Assembly (NCBI GenBank): GCA_031263945.1
Contig: JAISEW010000090.1
Span: 1-9,078 of the forward strand
Source: Gracilibacteraceae bacterium
GTDB taxonomy: Bacteria > Bacillota > Desulfitobacteriia > Desulfitobacteriales > Syntrophobotulaceae
DNA: 9,078 nt
Direction: 5' to 3'
The notes beneath the pieces are model-generated. The model was given only the letters and a program-made list of their open reading frames with translations. It was not told where the DNA came from and did no database searches. The translations under genes were made by a program, and so were the position numbers. This document shows positions 6,478 through 9,078 of the stretch, in pieces (within the stretch, counting starts at the first letter, position 1; each line of letters opens with the position of its first letter).

Positions 6478-8015
6478 TTTGCGAAATCCACCGCGCGCGT
6501 TTCCCTGATCACCACGACTTTGATCTGCCCCGGATACTCCAGTTCCGATTCGATCTTTTTCGCTATATCATAAGCTATTTTCGGCGCCAGGATATCGTTG
6601 ATCTTTTCCGTGTTGACGATCACGCGGATCTCCCGGCCGGCCTGGATAGCGTAAGATTTTTCCACTCCTTCGAACTGATCCGCGATCTCCTCCAGTTTTT
6701 GCAGCCGTTTAATATAGGACTCGAGCGTCTCCCGCCGCGCCCCCGGCCGGGCCGCCGATATGGCGTCCGCCGCCGAGACGATCACCGCCGTCAGCGTTTT
6801 TGGCTCCACGTCGCCGTGATGGCTTTCCACCGCGTAGATGGTTTCCGCCGGCTCCTTGTATTTGCGGCAGATGTCTACGCCCAGTTCGATATGGGTGCCT
6901 TCCGAATCGTGATCCACGGATTTGCCGATATCATGCAGCAGACCGGCCCGTTTGGCCGCCTGAACGTCCAGACCCAGTTCGGCCGCCATAAAACCCGACA
7001 ACTGCGCCACTTCGATGGAATGGCGCAATACGTTCTGACCGTAGCTGGTGCGAAAACGCAGCCGCCCGAGCAGTTTGACTATTTCCGGGTGCAGGCCGTG
7101 CACGCCGGCCTCAAACATGGCCCGCTCCCCTTCTTCCCTGATGTTCTGATCGACTTCTTTTTTGGCCTTGGTCACCATCTCCTCGATGCGGGCCGGGTGG
7201 ATCCGGCCGTCGATGATGAGTTTTTCCAAAGCCAGCCGGGCGATCTCCCGGCGGATCGGGTCAAAACCGGAAAGGATCACCGCTTCCGGCGTGTCGTCAA
7301 TGATCAGGTCGATGCCGGTCAGCGTCTCCAGGGCGCGGATATTGCGGCCCTCCCGGCCGATGATCCGGCCTTTCATCTCGTCGTTCGGCAAAGTGACGAC
7401 GGAAACCGTGGTCTCGGCCACATAGTCAGCCGCGCAGCGGTGGATGGCCTGAGAAATGATGTTTTTGGCCCGCTTTTCGCTTTCTTCCTTGGCCCGCGCT
7501 TCAAAATCCTTGATCCGTATGGCCGATTCGCGCGCCAGCTCCTCCTCGAGACTGCGCAAAAGGATCTGCTTGGCTTCCTCCGGCGTCAGGCCGGCCAAAC
7601 GTATGAGTTCCGCTTTTTGCTGCGCCACCACGGCGTCGATTTCCTCGCTCTTTTTTTCCAGCTCGCTCTCGCGCCGCTGGATGTTATCTTCCTTGCGTTC
7701 CAGGGTCTCCGATTTTTTATCCAGAGTTTCATCCCGCTGCAATACCCGGCGCTCCATGCGCTGCAGCTCGCTCCGCCGTTCCTTTGTCTCCTTGTCCACT
7801 TCGCCGCGTATCCGCACGACTTCTTCTTTCGCCAGGACAACCGCTTCTCGTTTTTTCGTTTCCGCCGCGCTCTCCGCGCCTTTAATCAGCCGTTCCGCCT
7901 CTTTTTCCGCTGTGCCGATCACCTTTTCCGCCGTTTGCCTGCGGATGACCCAGCCAATAAATCCGCCGATAACAGCCGCGGCGAAAATGACGATAACTGT
8001 CAATAAATCTCCCAC
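6474..8015 (-). CDS. rny: Ribonuclease Y (membrane-anchored endoribonuclease)
   Basis: This 513-residue protein has typical RNase Y length and order. It has an N-terminal membrane span (residues ~4-24), a long charged coiled coil (~28-180), and a KH RNA-binding domain (~207-270, with [15 protein letters not shown] at 216-230). An HD domain follows, with H332, HD at 361-362 and D417 as catalytic metal ligands, then a C-terminal domain. RNase Y starts decay of most mRNAs in many Gram-positive bacteria from the inner face of the membrane. The start is GTG 8015-8013, with AGGGGG (8030-8025) nine bases upstream. It heads the rny-ymdB-PHP-murJ operon. A terminator-like hairpin just before its ribosome site, and a strong promoter ~270 bases upstream, point to control by its leader. 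Confidence 0.97.
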   Translation of the reverse strand: MGDLLTVIVIFAAAVIGGFIGWVIRRQTAEKVIGTAEKEAERLIKGAESAAETKKREAVVLAKEEVVRIRGEVDKETKERRSELQRMERRVLQRDETLDKKSETLERKEDNIQRRESELEKKSEEIDAVVAQQKAELIRLAGLTPEEAKQILLRSLEEELARESAIRIKDFEARAKEESEKRAKNIISQAIHRCAADYVAETTVSVVTLPNDEMKGRIIGREGRNIRALETLTGIDLIIDDTPEAVILSGFDPIRREIARLALEKLIIDGRIHPARIEEMVTKAKKEVDQNIREEGERAMFEAGVHGLHPEIVKLLGRLRFRTSYGQNVLRHSIEVAQLSGFMAAELGLDVQAAKRAGLLHDIGKSVDHDSEGTHIELGVDICRKYKEPAETIYAVESHHGDVEPKTLTAVIVSAADAISAARPGARRETLESYIKRLQKLEEIADQFEGVEKSYAIQAGREIRVIVNTEKINDILAPKIAYDIAKKIESELEYPGQIKVVVIRETRAVDFAK

Positions 8016-8044
8016 TCTACGGTTCCCCCTTTGTCAAATTTTAA

Positions 8045-8078
8045 CAACAAAAAACAGCACCATGTTAGCACTGTTTTT
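8045..8078 (-). terminator. Intrinsic terminator/attenuator hairpin in front of rny
   Basis: On the minus strand AAAAACAG (8078-8071) pairs with CTGTTTTT (8057-8050). With three wobbles the stem reaches 13 bp and leaves a 3-base loop. Six Ts (8054-8049) and further T-rich sequence follow. The wobbles become A-C mismatches on the plus strand, so the structure favours minus-strand RNA. It lies only ~15 bases before the rny Shine-Dalgarno, so it either attenuates rny or ends a separate small RNA. Confidence 0.6.
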
Positions 8079-8121
8079 CGCGCTGCAGGCGCGGTTCGGT
8101 TGTTTGCGTTATCAATAGATC

Positions 8122-8223
8122 TCAGTCTAATAAATTATGCGGATAAATATCCAAAGTCACACCCAAAATACTTTTCCCTATGGACGGTTCCGGCACGCGG
8201 GCGTAACATCGACACACTCTCAT
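8122..8223 (-). CDS. Possible 33-codon upstream ORF in the rny leader
   Basis: ATG 8223-8221 opens a frame of 33 residues (MRVCRCYARVPEP...YPHNLLD) that ends at TGA 8124-8122. No Shine-Dalgarno sequence precedes it and the product is not recognised. It lies wholly inside the predicted leader RNA, so it may be chance or a leader peptide. Kept only as a low-confidence candidate. Confidence 0.15.
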   Translation of the reverse strand: MRVCRCYARVPEPSIGKSILGVTLDIYPHNLLD

Positions 8224-8288
8224 TTTCAATAAAATCTATCAGGCGATCTATAAATTATTGCTACAAAAAAACAGCTCTAAACATAACT

Positions 8289-8317
8289 ATTCTAATGAAG
8301 CCGGCCCGCTTTGTCAA
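8289..8317 (-). promoter_or_regulatory. Strong sigma-A promoter for the rny leader/operon
   Basis: On the minus strand TTGACA (8317-8312), a 17-base spacer and TAGAAT (8294-8289) form a near-consensus promoter. It faces rny, with an expected start near 8284-8282 and a ~267-base untranslated leader before GTG 8015. No other good promoter is seen closer to rny. Confidence 0.78.
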
Positions 8318-8384
8318 GAGGAAAGCGCATACTATTTTCCAAAAAAGTATATTAATTTTGACACAAGCCTTCTGCCAGTATAGA

Positions 8385-8506
8385 AACATCCCCAAATAGC
8401 CGTGTATCAAGGGATGTACGACGATTCGCCCGCCGCCCGCTCCACGTTTCATTTATGTAAATAATATGCTTTTCTGCTCTCGAATACCGCCTATATTAAC
8501 CATGTT
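8385..8506. other. Intergenic stretch between the rny promoter and the repeat array
   Basis: No gene is supported here. A possible plus-strand promoter lies just left (TTGACA 8358-8363, TATAGA 8379-8384), but its 15-base spacer is short. The segment includes a small GC-rich patch (8427-8444) and an AT-rich dyad ATTTA-TG-TAAAT (8452-8463). Short frames across it on both strands overlap the rny promoter and look like chance. The junction between host DNA and the parA-bearing element probably lies in this stretch. Confidence 0.4.
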
Positions 8507-8545
8507 GTTAGCAAAATGTTAGCAAAATGTTAGCAAAATGTTAGC
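8507..8545 (+). repeat. 11-bp direct tandem repeats (three and a half copies)
   Basis: GTTAGCAAAAT occurs exactly at 8507-8517, 8518-8528 and 8529-8539, followed by a partial copy GTTAGC at 8540-8545. An 11-bp period puts each unit near one helical turn, as in iterons and in arm-type integrase sites such as those at Tn916-like element ends. Position close to parA and the presumed element end suits either role. There are no spacers, so this is not a CRISPR array. Confidence 0.85.
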
Positions 8546-8580
8546 GCTATCCCCGGTCTGCATTCCCTTGAAAAACGGGG

Positions 8581-8633
8581 CATAACGCAAGAAGCCGCCG
8601 TTCTCAAAAAGAACGGCGGTTTCTTGCGTTATG
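8581..8633. repeat. Long near-perfect hairpin (24-bp arms, 5-base loop)
   Basis: Bases 8581-8604 and 8610-8633 are reverse complements, with a single G-T wobble around loop CAAAA. An overlapping second hairpin, ATGGGGC (8631-8637) / GCCCCAT (8643-8649), shares ATG with the right arm, and CCCCG/CGGGG (8551-8555/8576-8580) flanks the left. On the minus strand the long stem is followed by CCCCGTTTTTC, so it could terminate transcription leaving the element. It could also act as a replication, transfer or recombination structure. Confidence 0.8.
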
Positions 8634-8709
8634 GGGCTTTCAGCCCCATACATAGCAGCCTTTGGCAATCGGTCACAGGCGGCTGATTTTATGTGAAGGG
8701 AGATAAGCC

Positions 8710-8784
8710 ATGAACCACATCAGAACCGGGCGAAGGGAGGGAGCGTCATGGAGGGCAAACAGTGCCGCGTTTACGCGGTTGTAA
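8710..8784 (+). CDS. Possible 24-codon leader peptide overlapping parA
   Basis: ATG 8710-8712 has an ideal Shine-Dalgarno sequence (AAGGGAGA 8696-8703, core spacing 7 bases). It opens a frame, MNHIRTGRREGASW..., ending at TAA 8782-8784, inside parA in another frame. The product is unrecognised and basic. It may couple translation into parA or be incidental. The real parA start has its own strong site, so this ORF is not required. Confidence 0.3.
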   Translation: MNHIRTGRREGASWRANSAAFTRL

Positions 8785-9078
8785 ACCAAAAAGGCGGCGT
8801 GGGCAAGAGCGTCACCAGCACCAACCTCGGCATTGGCCTTGTCCGCCACGGGCGCAAAGTCCTGATAGCCGACCTCGACAGCCAGGCGTCACAAACCGTC
8901 TCACTCGGCTGGCCGCTGCCGGACGTACTGCCCTGCACAATCGCCACGCAACTTGGGAAAATCATTGAGAACAAGCCCTTTGACCCGCTTGAGGGCATAT
9001 TGCGTCACGCCGAGGGCGTACACCTGCTGCCGTCGAGCATTGAACTGTCCGGCCTTGAAATGCGCATGGTAAACGCTT
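8748..9078 (+). CDS. parA: ParA-family partition ATPase (3' end beyond window)
   Basis: This is the first 110 codons of a ParA/Soj-type ATPase, still open at the right edge. The deviant Walker A is KGGVGKS (15-21) with signature lysines K15 and K20. Walker A' is IADLDSQAS (D42, D44). The usual KGGVGKTTT is KSVTSTN here, a small departure that keeps the nucleotide-binding lysines and a hydroxyl at position 21. ATG 8748 is preceded by GGGAGGGAG, with 7-base spacing. ParA proteins with ParB segregate plasmids and chromosomes. This version, with sequence after the Walker box such as SLGWPLPD, resembles those at the start of clostridial integrative/conjugative elements. That context is an inference, since the following genes are outside the window. 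Confidence 0.93.
   Translation, partial: MEGKQCRVYAVVNQKGGVGKSVTSTNLGIGLVRHGRKVLIADLDSQASQTVSLGWPLPDVLPCTIATQLGKIIENKPFDPLEGILRHAEGVHLLPSSIELSGLEMRMVNA

Larger units (their letters stand above)
8045..8284 (-). ncRNA. Structured rny leader or independent small RNA (unidentified)
   Basis: Between a strong promoter (start expected near 8284-8282) and the terminator hairpin at 8078-8049 lies ~240 nt with no convincing gene. Its first bases, TTAGAGCTGTTTTT (8280-8267), can pair with AAAAACAGTGCTAA (8078-8065), which is the 5' arm and loop of the terminator. The pairing has 12 Watson-Crick pairs, one wobble and one mismatch. Inside that, ATAGATC (8252-8246) can pair with GATCTAT (8121-8115), and short hairpins such as GGATA-TT-TATCC and CGCGC-CTGCA-GCGCG are visible. 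End-to-end pairing suits either a riboregulator with an antiterminator or a stable RNA of the 6S type. I recognise no conserved riboswitch, T-box, SRP or 6S core, so identity is open. Confidence 0.4.

Noticed and set aside
4186..6573. Long plus-strand frames opposite murJ, PHP and ymdB
   Set aside because: All are shadows of strongly supported genes with complete motifs on the minus strand. Their own translations are low-complexity Arg/Pro/Gln.
6699..8006. 435-codon open frame antisense to rny
   Set aside because: It mirrors rny, is rich in Arg, Phe and His without domains, and has no ribosome site. Long antisense frames are expected opposite GC-rich genes.
8031..8399. 122-codon plus-strand frame upstream of rny
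   Set aside because: It crosses the terminator hairpin and rny promoter, has no ribosome site, and its product resembles no family.
8261..8452. 63-codon minus-strand frame across the rny promoter
   Set aside because: It contains the -35 and -10 elements of the rny promoter within its body and lacks a ribosome site.
8441..8455. parS-like site (TCCACGTTTCAT)
   Set aside because: Only one half resembles the TGTTTCACGTGAAACA consensus. It is not palindromic.
8507..8545. CRISPR array
   Set aside because: Units are 11 bp and directly abutting, with no spacers.

Overview
The window looks like a Bacillota (Firmicutes) chromosome, most likely from a Clostridia- or Negativicutes-type lineage. The evidence is a run of RNase Y, YmdB phosphodiesterase, PHP phosphoesterase and MurJ, a BlaI-family repressor of clostridial type, AGGAGG-like ribosome binding sites, near-consensus sigma-A promoters, and GTG/TTG starts. 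Genus cannot be named from the sequence alone. Host genes are GC-rich. The first ~890 bases and the ~8040-8510 gap are clearly more AT-rich.

Layout. (1) 1-890: an unidentified gene tail (2-79, +), then a minus-strand toxin-antitoxin pair. The PIN-domain (VapC-type) toxin is intact (427-819). It overlaps by ATGA a Phd/YefM-like antitoxin frame (188-430) that has an in-frame TAA at codon 55. A likely terminator follows at 124-150. (2) 1019-2356 (+): a lipoprotein with a DUF3887-like domain and an alpha/beta hydrolase domain. (3) 2401-2840 (+): a promoter with a dyad operator and a BlaI/MecI-type repressor. Its usual partner blaR1 is missing except for what looks like its first codons. (4) 2803-3218 (-): a small XRE regulator under a perfect consensus promoter, overlapped by a 44-codon single-span membrane ORF that runs antisense into the blaI 3' end. 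(5) 8284-3307 (-): the housekeeping operon rny > ymdB > PHP > murJ, tightly coupled. It is preceded by a strong promoter and a ~240-nt structured leader that ends in an intrinsic-terminator hairpin just before rny. (6) 8500-9078 (+): what looks like the end of an integrative/conjugative or plasmid-like element. It has 11-bp tandem repeats, a very long near-perfect hairpin, a short leader ORF, and a ParA ATPase that runs off the window.

How the genes relate. The minus-strand operon links mRNA decay (RNase Y), a phosphodiesterase known to affect RNase Y-linked phenotypes (YmdB), a PHP phosphoesterase possibly acting on short RNA or nucleotides, and lipid II flipping (MurJ). The other cassettes (toxin-antitoxin, BlaI, XRE) look like accessory pieces, several showing decay. 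The best candidates for something not yet described are the rny leader RNA, with its 5'-end/terminator alternative pairing, and the repeat-hairpin-parA module beside it.
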